A stretch of 42,759 nucleotides of DNA from a virus. The position numbers were made by a program, and so were the translations under genes. Where the stretch lies: positions 1-42,759 of the IMG/VR virus record IMGVR_UViG_3300036407_000003. One strand, given 5' to 3'. This document shows positions 36,807-42,759 of this stretch, one piece after another (the first letter of the stretch is position 1; every line of letters starts with the position of its first letter). The notes under the pieces are model-generated. The model did not search any database. It saw only the letters and a list, made by a program, of their open reading frames with translations, and had not been told where the DNA came from.

Positions 36807-37137
36807 CGGGCGTGCCTCCCTGCTGCTTGAGCAGCCTGCGACGAAGCTGCCATATATCGATCAGGAATCCCGAAACCAGAATTCCACCGATGCCGACCAG
36901 GAAACCACCGAGGCCTTGCATGGCATCGGGGTCAACGCCGGCGAAATCGACCACCGGCCGCAGCAACGGGTGGATGGCCGGGCCGACATAGAGTGCGCAG
37001 ATCGCGCCCACGATGACGCTGATCAAACCATCAAGGGGCGGCTGCTTGAGCGTGAGCCACCGAACCACGCCGCCGAGCGCGCCGGCGATCGCCAGCTTGG
37101 CCATTGGCGAAAACAGCCAGGTGAAGTTGAGATCCAT
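36793..37137 (-). CDS. putative holin
   Basis: The 114 residues show two to three hydrophobic stretches: WLFSPMAKLAIAGALGGVVRWL (about 7-28), GLISVIVGAICALYVGPAIHPLL (about 37-59) and GLGGFLVGIGGILVSGFLIDI (about 75-95). A basic tail (RRRLLKQQGG) follows. Small size, hydrophobic segments, charged C-terminus and place behind endolysin/Rz/Rz1 are as in phage holins, which form membrane lesions that time lysis. A helper role rather than holin cannot be excluded. Confidence 0.7.
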   Translation of the reverse strand: MDLNFTWLFSPMAKLAIAGALGGVVRWLTLKQPPLDGLISVIVGAICALYVGPAIHPLLRPVVDFAGVDPDAMQGLGGFLVGIGGILVSGFLIDIWQLRRRLLKQQGGTPDGQA

Positions 37138-37138
37138 A

Positions 37139-37456
37139 TTAGCGCGCCGCCCCCAGGTCGGACTTAAGTGTGTCGTAATGGTCGGCGCAGCGTTGGATCA
37201 CGCTGTTGGCTCGATCCAGCTGCACCCGCTCGCGCGCCAGCACCACGACAGCGTTTGCCCCCAGCTCGGCCGGCGCGTGCGGCACCGCGTTCCGGCATTC
37301 TCCGGGCAGGGCAGGGAGGTAGATCCCTGCCTTTGCCTTGCCCACTTCACTGGCTGCCAGAGCCAGTCGATTGGGCGGCTTCGCGCACGCCGATAAGCTG
37401 AAGGTCAGCATCGTCGAGAGCGCAAATGCGCCCAGTATCCCGCGCATGTTGCGCAT
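37139..37456 (-). CDS. Rz1-like outer-membrane spanin lipoprotein
   Basis: I take the ATG at 37456 (MRNMRG), with GGAG about ten bases away; a TTG nine bases earlier is also possible. The protein has a signal peptide ending in the lipobox LSAC (LSTMLTFSLSAC). A proline-containing mature domain of about 80 residues follows (KPPNRLALAASEVGKAKAGIYLPALPGEC). It overlaps Rz by about 110 bp in another frame, the classical nested Rz/Rz1 layout. With Rz it joins the two membranes to complete lysis. Confidence 0.75.
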   Translation of the reverse strand: MRNMRGILGAFALSTMLTFSLSACAKPPNRLALAASEVGKAKAGIYLPALPGECRNAVPHAPAELGANAVVVLARERVQLDRANSVIQRCADHYDTLKSDLGAAR

Positions 37457-37763
37457 AACGTTCAAGCTCCAGTTCCAACATGTCCTGCTTGGCTTGGGCG
37501 TCGTCGGCCGCCGCCCGGCTCTCTTGTTCGAAGCGATCCGATGCCGCCTCGCCGATCTTGAACTGGCGCAGCTGCTCGGCAGCCACGGCTTCAGCCGCGC
37601 GGCGTTCGGTCACTTGCTCGCAGATTTCGGCCTGCTGCTTGATCACACGCGGGATCTCGATGCGATCGACAACGACACCGCGCGTTAGCCAACCCGCTGC
37701 GCCAGCCAGCCCGGCAACAACTAGGCCGGCGACAATGGATGACAGGCGAATGTTGCCGATCAT
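37347..37763 (-). CDS. Rz-like inner-membrane spanin
   Basis: The start at 37763 (MIGNIRLSSIVAGL) overlaps the endolysin stop by 4 bp. The 138 residues begin with one TM helix (LSSIVAGLVVAGLAGAAGWLTRG). A long periplasmic coiled coil rich in Glu, Gln and Ala follows (IKQQAEICEQVTERRAAEAVAAEQLRQFKIGEAASDRFEQESRAAADDAQAKQ). This is an Rz-type i-spanin. The next gene, Rz1, is embedded in its 3' part. Confidence 0.8.
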   Translation of the reverse strand: MIGNIRLSSIVAGLVVAGLAGAAGWLTRGVVVDRIEIPRVIKQQAEICEQVTERRAAEAVAAEQLRQFKIGEAASDRFEQESRAAADDAQAKQDMLELELERYAQHARDTGRICALDDADLQLIGVREAAQSTGSGSQ

Positions 37764-38251
37764 CCGATTTTGGCCGCTTGGAAGTGCATGCCGTCGCCAT
37801 TCGACCACAGGCCACCCCAGACCCAGCCTTCGGCTTCAAAGATCTTGACTGCCTGCATAGGCATCATGTTCGGCCGACTGCCATACGTGACTTTGAAGGG
37901 ATTGAGTGCAGGCGCGAGGTCAATCGCACACGCATATGCGTGTGTGGAAAGTGAACTGCCGGCGCGTTTGCGACGAAAGTTGTGCACGCCACCAAACTGG
38001 TCGAGGCCATAGCGCTTGATATCGGCGGTCGGAACTTCCTTGCCAATCCGGGTCAGGATCCGCAGCAGGCTATCAGCAACCAGCTTATGAACGCGGATCT
38101 TTTTGACCGGCTTGCCATCGTAGAACATGGCGTAGGGCGGCGTGATCGTGATCAGGTTTGCCGCTTCCCACTTGGGATCTGCGGATCCGTCAGCAGCGGC
38201 AGGGTTGCCGTAAAAAGCCGCCATCTGGGATTGCTTGGGCCAGGCTTGCAT
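37760..38251 (-). CDS. M15-type endolysin (L-Ala-D-Glu or D-Ala-D-Ala peptidase)
   Basis: The start at 38251 is chosen for GGAG six bases upstream. The 163 residues contain the VanY/M15 zinc peptidase signature: SLSTHAYACAIDL with His104 and Asp111, and DGMHFQ with His156, plus GVHNFRRKRAGSS and IRVHKLVADSLLRIL. It cuts the peptide of peptidoglycan to lyse the cell. No signal peptide is seen, so it needs the holin. A terminator precedes the gene; it has no strong promoter that I can see. Confidence 0.9.
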   Translation of the reverse strand: MQAWPKQSQMAAFYGNPAAADGSADPKWEAANLITITPPYAMFYDGKPVKKIRVHKLVADSLLRILTRIGKEVPTADIKRYGLDQFGGVHNFRRKRAGSSLSTHAYACAIDLAPALNPFKVTYGSRPNMMPMQAVKIFEAEGWVWGGLWSNGDGMHFQAAKIG

Positions 38252-38261
38252 TCGTTGCTCC

Positions 38262-38294
38262 ATGAAAAACAAAAGCCCCGCTGTTGCGGGGCTT
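38262..38294 (-). terminator. rho-independent terminator before the endolysin gene
   Basis: On the minus strand AAGCCCCGC - AACA - GCGGGGCTT (38294-38273) is followed by TTGTTTTTC (38272-38264). It ends transcripts from the tail genes upstream, about 10 bp before the endolysin start, so lysis gene expression probably needs read-through or antitermination. Confidence 0.85.
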
Positions 38295-38341
38295 GGTTGA
38301 GACTTGAAGGCCGATCTTCTCGACCTATCTATTGGCGGCGC

Positions 38342-38412
38342 GGGGCTACTCGTTGGGCACGGCATAGGGTCTGTAAAACCCAAATGTACCGGTTCGATTC
38401 CGGTTAGCTCCG
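38342..38412 (+). tRNA. tRNA-like gene, anticodon GUA (Tyr) with atypical D arm
   Basis: Acceptor arms GGGGCTA (38342-38348) and TAGCTCC (38405-38411) pair with one G-U. The T arm is perfect: ACCGG - TTCGATT - CCGGT (38388-38404). The anticodon arm is AGGGT - CTGTAAA - ACCCA (38366-38382), giving anticodon GUA after a U33 and before an A37. The D arm is short (CGT/ACG) and the variable loop is 5 nt, unlike bacterial tRNA-Tyr, which has a long arm. It lies opposite the flanking phage genes. The CCA end is not encoded. It may be a degenerate phage tRNA or an attachment-related remnant. Confidence 0.6.
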
Positions 38413-38422
38413 CGCAGCTTGA

Positions 38423-39460
38423 TCAGGTCATTGCAGCTTCGCCCACCTTGCGATCGTCGGTGCCAGCACCATTGCCAGGCTGCTTGAGATCCAGTGACGT
38501 TGTAGCACCGCCGCCGCGACTGGCACTGTGTTTGACCGTTTCAATCAAATAGGTGCCATCGACACCGGGCCGCGTGCCGACAAGGCGACACTGCCCCTCG
38601 ACGACGGCGCCGACGGTGAGATCAAGCTGCACCGAACCCGTGCCACCTTCCCGATCACCGTCGCGCTTGCGCGCATCGAGAACCGCTTCCGCTTCACCCT
38701 TGTCGGCCGAGAGCGTTCGAACCAGGTGCAGCGCGTCCAGATCCTGATTTCCGAAATCCAGATCGCTTTCCTTGAACGACGCGCTTGGTCGGTCGAACCA
38801 TCGAGCCTTACCAGAAGAGAACTTCCGGCGCGGATCTTTTGGTGTGATCGACCAGCTGATCAGGTTCTGTCCAAACACCGCCTCAATCACACCGAGCGCG
38901 AGCCCATCGGGCGTTTGCCCGCTGCCTCGCTTGGCAAAGATGGCCTGGTCACCGCGGATCTTGAAAGTGCCGCCGTACTTGCGTGCCAAACGCTCGCCGA
39001 TCGCAATGAAGCTTTCGCCGTCAGCAGCCCAGTAGTCCTGCTGCAGAGCGCCGAGATCAGGATCAACGGTAATCCCCATCCCGGCACCTTCAGCAAGCTT
39101 TCCGAGATAGCCGGCGAGATCGGTATGGTCGAGGTGAAAGGCTTGAGGTTCCTTGGCCTTGCCGCCAGTATCGAAACCCTTCGCCTTCACCTTCAAAAGG
39201 CGTCCGCCGCCTCGTGATCCCGAGCTTTCAACCTTTTCAACGAACCCTCGAAAAGCGCGGGCGCCCTCAAGGGTGACGATGATCGGCATTCTCTTAGCCG
39301 GCATGCGTACCTTGCCGCCGCTATCGTCGATCGTCAGATCGCAGCTGTCGGACGCCTCGCCAGCTTTGTCCGTGATCGAGATATCAATCAGCGTCGGCGC
39401 CCACGCATTGGTGAGATCCTGCCCGGCAAGGGTCACGCCCCATTTAACCTTCCAGGGCAA
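38423..39460 (-). CDS. D: P2 gpD-like tail protein / late control protein D
   Basis: A TTG start at 39460 directly follows the gpX stop, with GGAGGG before it. The 345 residues match the GPD family: VKWGVTLAGQDLTNAWAPTLIDISITDKAGEASDSCDLTIDDSGGKVRMPAKR, then YLGKLAEGAGMGITVDPDLG and IGERLARKYGGTFKIRGDQAIFAKRGSG. In P2 gpD is a baseplate hub component. The 3' end is close to the tRNA-like gene on the other strand. Confidence 0.92.
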   Translation of the reverse strand: MPWKVKWGVTLAGQDLTNAWAPTLIDISITDKAGEASDSCDLTIDDSGGKVRMPAKRMPIIVTLEGARAFRGFVEKVESSGSRGGGRLLKVKAKGFDTGGKAKEPQAFHLDHTDLAGYLGKLAEGAGMGITVDPDLGALQQDYWAADGESFIAIGERLARKYGGTFKIRGDQAIFAKRGSGQTPDGLALGVIEAVFGQNLISWSITPKDPRRKFSSGKARWFDRPSASFKESDLDFGNQDLDALHLVRTLSADKGEAEAVLDARKRDGDREGGTGSVQLDLTVGAVVEGQCRLVGTRPGVDGTYLIETVKHSASRGGGATTSLDLKQPGNGAGTDDRKVGEAAMT

Positions 39461-39688
39461 TCAACCCTCCCCAAACAGATCAACGACTTGAACCTGCTGC
39501 GCGGCCGATCCTGTCGGCAGCTCCGGCAACTTCACCGTCGTGCCGATCGGCAGCTCGGCGCCGAGATCGGCGACACCGGGATTAGCCTGCAGCGTGGCCT
39601 CGAAGAGCGCAGCGCCAGCGATGCCGTGCTGGCGCCACAACAGTAGATCGAGGGTGGTACGCGTGCGTTGCACGGTGATCTCAATCAT
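39461..39688 (-). CDS. X: P2 gpX-like tail protein
   Basis: The 75 residues start MIEITVQRTRTTLDLLLWRQHG and continue with a LysM-like TLQANPGVADLGAELPIGTTVKLPELP, the P2 gpX pattern. gpX has a LysM-like fold and is a small tail assembly component. The start overlaps the gpU stop (TGATG) and the gene abuts gpD. Confidence 0.85.
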   Translation of the reverse strand: MIEITVQRTRTTLDLLLWRQHGIAGAALFEATLQANPGVADLGAELPIGTTVKLPELPTGSAAQQVQVVDLFGEG

Positions 39689-40134
39689 CAGAGGGCCTCG
39701 AACAAATTAAGCAACATGCCGACCAGGCCGCCGGCATTGCTGCTGCCGGCGGCGCCGTCGGTCGGCACCTTCGTCATATTGAGGGTATAGCGCACCACAA
39801 AGCCCACGCCGAACCGCGTCAGATCGGTATGTTTTTCGGTGACTTTGTCGATCGCGTACCAGCCGAACATGCGGCCGTCACCCCGCATAAGCGGCACCTT
39901 TGTGCCCGAAGTGGAAAGGCTATAAGCCAGCTCCAGCTCGGTCATGCCGCCGAGACGCGTCGGCAGGAGCTGCCCCGACAGTGATATGATTTCGTCCGCT
40001 TCGCCCGTGTATTCGGCCGGGCGAAGCGTTCCCATCACGTCCTTTCTTGCCAGGGTAGCTCCGGCCGTGCGGTCGAAACTCTCAGCAGCGAAGGGCAGGG
40101 TATCGAGCGTTAGAGGTCCGATTTGAAACAGCAT
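39688..40134 (-). CDS. U: P2 gpU-like tail protein
   Basis: The 148 residues contain MLFQIGPLTLDTLPFAAESFDRTAGATLARKDVMGTLRPAEYTGEADEIISLSGQLLPTRLGGMTELELAY and then VPLMRGDGRMFGWYAIDKVTEKHTDLTRFGVGFVVRYTLNMTKV, the gpU family core. gpU takes part in P2 tail assembly. It lies 5 bp after the tape measure gene, in P2 order T-U-X-D. Confidence 0.92.
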   Translation of the reverse strand: MLFQIGPLTLDTLPFAAESFDRTAGATLARKDVMGTLRPAEYTGEADEIISLSGQLLPTRLGGMTELELAYSLSTSGTKVPLMRGDGRMFGWYAIDKVTEKHTDLTRFGVGFVVRYTLNMTKVPTDGAAGSSNAGGLVGMLLNLFEAL

Positions 40135-40139
40135 GTCCT

Positions 40140-42386
40140 TTACCCTGCATATTCGATATCAGCGTAGATGCCCCCGAGGGCGTCCCTGAGTTTGGCCGTA
40201 AGCCGATCTTCAAGCTGTTGCAGAACTTGTTCGGGATCCGACACGCCGGTGATGCTGACGCCACCGAGGTGAATAGAGACGTCGCCAATTCCGGAGCGAG
40301 CGCCCATTGCGGCTGAGGACCCAGCAGCAAGGCTGCCGACGTTTCCAGAGTTGATGCCGTCGAGCAGACCGGAATACTGACGGGCCGCATCGGCCGTTAC
40401 GACATACTCACCGTCGGATAGCCAAGCCAGAATGCTGTCACTGGTGCCCGATCCCGGCCCGCTAACCCAGCCGCCGTTGCTGAAGCCTGGTAGTGAGCGA
40501 TCAACCGCCTGCGGCAATGCTGGCCCAGAGGTTCGGATCGGAATGGTTACGCCGGCAGCTGCAGCGGCTCGCATTCGCGCCAACATGGAGCCGAACTCTG
40601 CAGCAACAGTGTTGCTGCTCGCCGCCAGCTCGGCTTCCATCGCCGTAAGCTTCTCGGCGAGACCGGCCCTACGCGCCTCCATGCCCTCTTCAGGCCATTC
40701 TGCGATTTCGGCATCGAGCTGCGCAATCTGCTGCTTGAGCGCGTCGATCTGCCCCTGCGTGGCGCCTGTATAGCCGCCGCCAATGCCGCCTTCGCTGTCG
40801 GGTCGGTGAAAAGCATTGCTGAACGCATCCATGGCGGCGAATGGCTTCACGCCACCAACGTCGAGCCCGAGCAGCCAGTCGTTAATCTGCTTGTCGCGGG
40901 CATTTCGTTCGGCGAACCAGGCTGCCCCGCCATCTTGCTTCACCGCATCACTAAATGACGCCATGTCAGACCCGATGCCAAGGGCGTTGAAGCCCAGCAG
41001 ACCCCAGCCACCAAAGTTCGGCCCAGTCTTTGCGCCGCCAACAGCAGGCCCAGTGCCGCCAGCACCTGGTCGCCCATTACTCCCCCCGCCTAGCCCGCCA
41101 AAGCCGAGGGATGGTTTTTTGCCGCCCAGGCCGAAGAACGCCCCGGCGAACCCAAGCGCCGCCGCTGCAACCCGCAGGGCCACAATAGCAGCGACCATTT
41201 CCAAAATGGCGGCAACCAGCTGGTCATTCGCGTCGACGAACCGAGCAACGCCATCCACCATGGGTGTCACGGCGTTGATGAACTCGGTCAGCTTCGGAAG
41301 CAGGGCTTCACCGACGGTAAGATTGAAATTCTCGATCGACGCTTGGAAGCGGGAAATAGCGCCGCCAGGTGTTTGAAGGCGCGATTCAAAGTCGGCTTGA
41401 ACGACGCCTTCCGCGTCGAGCGCCGACTGCCGGATGCGGCGGTATTCTTCCATGTAGGTAAGCATGGGACGAATAAACTTCTGAACTTCGGAGTCGGCGA
41501 AGAACTGACCGAGCAGTTCCTGCTTCCCGCCATCCGTAAGCTCTCCTAGAATTTCTAAGGATCGTTCCAGCGGCGAGAGGCCTGCTTCCGATGCCGCACG
41601 CATTTCCTTGACGATATCAACGCCGGCTGCCCCAAACTTCTTGATAGCGTCCGGAGCCATGATCTTGTTCATGTAGTTCGCAAGATTAGTCGCGGCTTCA
41701 GCTGGCGACCCGGCGCCTTTTTCTGCAACTTCAAGAGCTGCTAGTAGGTCTGCTAGACCTTCAGTCCCTGCGACACCGATTGCCACCGCGCCAGCCGTTA
41801 TCGCCGGGAACTCTCTCGCCATGTCCTTCAGCTCGAAGTTACCCTCTTGTCCAGCTTGGGCCATCATGTCGTAGGCCCTCTCGACTTCGTTCACCCCGAT
41901 TTTCATGTTGCCAACCAGAGACGCGGTGGCCCGTGCAACGTCAGTCGTATCTGCTTCATAAGCAGTAGCAACCCGTCCAAGCGGACCGGCCACACTAAGT
42001 GCCTGTTGTTCATCGAAAATGCCGGTGCCTAACAACACATCGATTGCGTTCGTTATGCGTGTGGCACCCTGCGCAGTATCGAGGCCGAGCTGCCGAGCCT
42101 CGGTGCCTAGCGCGACAACCGCCTCGCGTGTGAGATCAGCTTTCTGGCGGATGTTCTCAAGTTGACGCTCGAAATCGACAGCAGCTTCGGTGGGTGCTGA
42201 AAACGCCTCATAGGCTGCCCAGCCAACCGCCACAGCATCCAGCATGCGGCCGCGCGCATCCGCCATCGCGCGCGATTGCGCCTCGGCAGCAGCTTCCATT
42301 TCCTTGACTGCGCCGGCAACGCGCCTCGCCTCGGCCGACACCTGGTCATCCAGTGTGACGCGCAGTTTGGATTCGATGACGGCCAT
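40140..42386 (-). CDS. T: tail tape measure protein (P2 gpT-like)
   Basis: The 748 residues have a helical N-terminal half with the gpT/TP901 pattern (DFERQLENIRQKADLTREAVVALGTEARQLG, TRITNAIDVLLGTGIFDEQQALSVAGPLGRVATAYEADTTDVARATASLVGNMKIGVNEVERAYDMMAQAGQEG). A hydrophobic segment follows at about 388-405 (LVAAILEMVAAIVALRVAAAALGFAGAFFG), then Gly-rich linkers and helical repeats. It sets tail length and travels with the tube. At about 750 residues the tail should be of ordinary length. The ATG is 4 bp after the E' stop. Confidence 0.93.
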   Translation of the reverse strand: MAVIESKLRVTLDDQVSAEARRVAGAVKEMEAAAEAQSRAMADARGRMLDAVAVGWAAYEAFSAPTEAAVDFERQLENIRQKADLTREAVVALGTEARQLGLDTAQGATRITNAIDVLLGTGIFDEQQALSVAGPLGRVATAYEADTTDVARATASLVGNMKIGVNEVERAYDMMAQAGQEGNFELKDMAREFPAITAGAVAIGVAGTEGLADLLAALEVAEKGAGSPAEAATNLANYMNKIMAPDAIKKFGAAGVDIVKEMRAASEAGLSPLERSLEILGELTDGGKQELLGQFFADSEVQKFIRPMLTYMEEYRRIRQSALDAEGVVQADFESRLQTPGGAISRFQASIENFNLTVGEALLPKLTEFINAVTPMVDGVARFVDANDQLVAAILEMVAAIVALRVAAAALGFAGAFFGLGGKKPSLGFGGLGGGSNGRPGAGGTGPAVGGAKTGPNFGGWGLLGFNALGIGSDMASFSDAVKQDGGAAWFAERNARDKQINDWLLGLDVGGVKPFAAMDAFSNAFHRPDSEGGIGGGYTGATQGQIDALKQQIAQLDAEIAEWPEEGMEARRAGLAEKLTAMEAELAASSNTVAAEFGSMLARMRAAAAAGVTIPIRTSGPALPQAVDRSLPGFSNGGWVSGPGSGTSDSILAWLSDGEYVVTADAARQYSGLLDGINSGNVGSLAAGSSAAMGARSGIGDVSIHLGGVSITGVSDPEQVLQQLEDRLTAKLRDALGGIYADIEYAG

Positions 42387-42390
42387 GTTT

Positions 42391-42759
42391 CTAGGCTTTC
42401 CTCTTGGATTTTACGATGCGAGCCGCCACGCCCAGCCAGCGAACGCCTTCGTCCACTGGCAGATCTGCCCACATGATTGGCGGCATGTGCAGAACTGGTG
42501 CAGCGCGGCCGACTAGAGTGTCCCAGCGCTCGGTTTGGCCGCTGCTTCCCCGCTCTCGGCGGGTGAGGGCTTTCCCGAAAGGGCCGCGACCGCCCGCGCG
42601 GCGCCGGCCATGTCAGCATTGGTGATCTGCGCGACGACGTCGAACGGCACACCAGCCATAGAGGCATACAGTGCGCAGGTGCGGCGAGTGCCCCCCACCT
42701 GGTCATCCATGGCGAACATGTCGCGCATCTGCATCTCGCGGGTGAACGTCAGCTCCGTA
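42391..42759 (-). CDS. E: gpE / gpE-E' tail assembly chaperones with programmed -1 frameshift (5' partial)
   Basis: The gene begins beyond the right edge. gpE in frame 0 reads ELTFTREMQMRDMFAMDDQV...SGKPSPAESGEAAAKPSAGTL and stops at 42513. The -1 frame continues past the site S-G-K with RAAPVLHMPPIMWADLPVDE and GVRWLGVAARIVKSKRKA, ending at 42391, 4 bp before the tape measure. The slippery heptamer G-GGA-AAG (42576-42570) is in frame as TCG GGA AAG, the same as in lambda gpG/gpT. The -1 product has no stop between the site and 42391. P2 makes gpE and gpE+E' this way. Confidence 0.85.

Overview
The window is almost entirely a temperate, contractile-tailed bacteriophage. It joins a lambda/HK97-type head and packaging module (Nu1/GpA terminase, lambda-type portal, U35-type protease, major capsid protein) to a P2-type tail (gpV, W, J, I, FI, FII, E/E', T, U, X, D). 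GC content is high, genes are packed with ATGA and TGATG junctions, and several families (DUF1353, DUF4376, MazG, TSCPD, M15 endolysin) are common in prophages of Alphaproteobacteria. A Hyphomicrobiales host such as a Devosia- or Rhizobium-like organism is my best guess, but this is inference from family resemblance only.

Layout, left to right. 1-2060 is an accessory patch: a small gene, a Bro-N antirepressor behind a signal-peptide protein (minus strand), and a divergent plus-strand pair of a ribbon-helix-helix regulator and a membrane-anchored WYL-like protein with operator-like direct repeats. 2068-20795 is the minus-strand late region. In transcription order it runs gpZ, a cos-like gap, terminase, head-tail joining, portal, protease, capsid, decoration, baseplate, fibres, sheath, tube. 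20939-29454 holds an unknown gene, a 0.45-kb non-coding island with repeated CGAGGGTTGC motifs (candidate origin), the P4-type helicase and Toprim primase, two adenine methyltransferases, and a collapsed stretch in which pieces of MazG, a cytosine methyltransferase and a TSCPD protein are spliced together. 29451-32119 is the immunity region: CII-like, Cro-like, an S24 CI repressor and a zinc-ribbon protein. 32211-34079 is a rightward set of small genes whose promoter is nearly the same as the cro promoter. 34074-35690 is the tyrosine integrase and a presumed attP. 35687-36643 is a HEPN-like gene plus partner behind a palindrome. 36645-38251 is the lysis cassette. 38342-38412 is a tRNA-like gene, and 38423-42759 carries the rest of the P2-like tail (D, X, U, T, E/E').

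Each core virion function that I recognise occurs once, but the tail genes are split between the two ends of the window and the integrase sits in the middle. The window is therefore either a circularly permuted phage genome or part of a tandem lysogen. Joining base 42759 directly to base 1 does not restore gpE, because a stop codon falls in frame, so some sequence is missing at the ends.

Likely logic: CI represses the leftward cro/early operon and the rightward promoter at 32211. The early operon supplies CII, methyltransferases, primase and helicase, which could act at the CGAGGGTTGC repeats. Late genes package DNA from the cos-like site and build the virion. The antirepressor, RHH-WYL pair, HEPN pair and the 32271-33557 operon are accessory cargo and the most likely places for undescribed biology.
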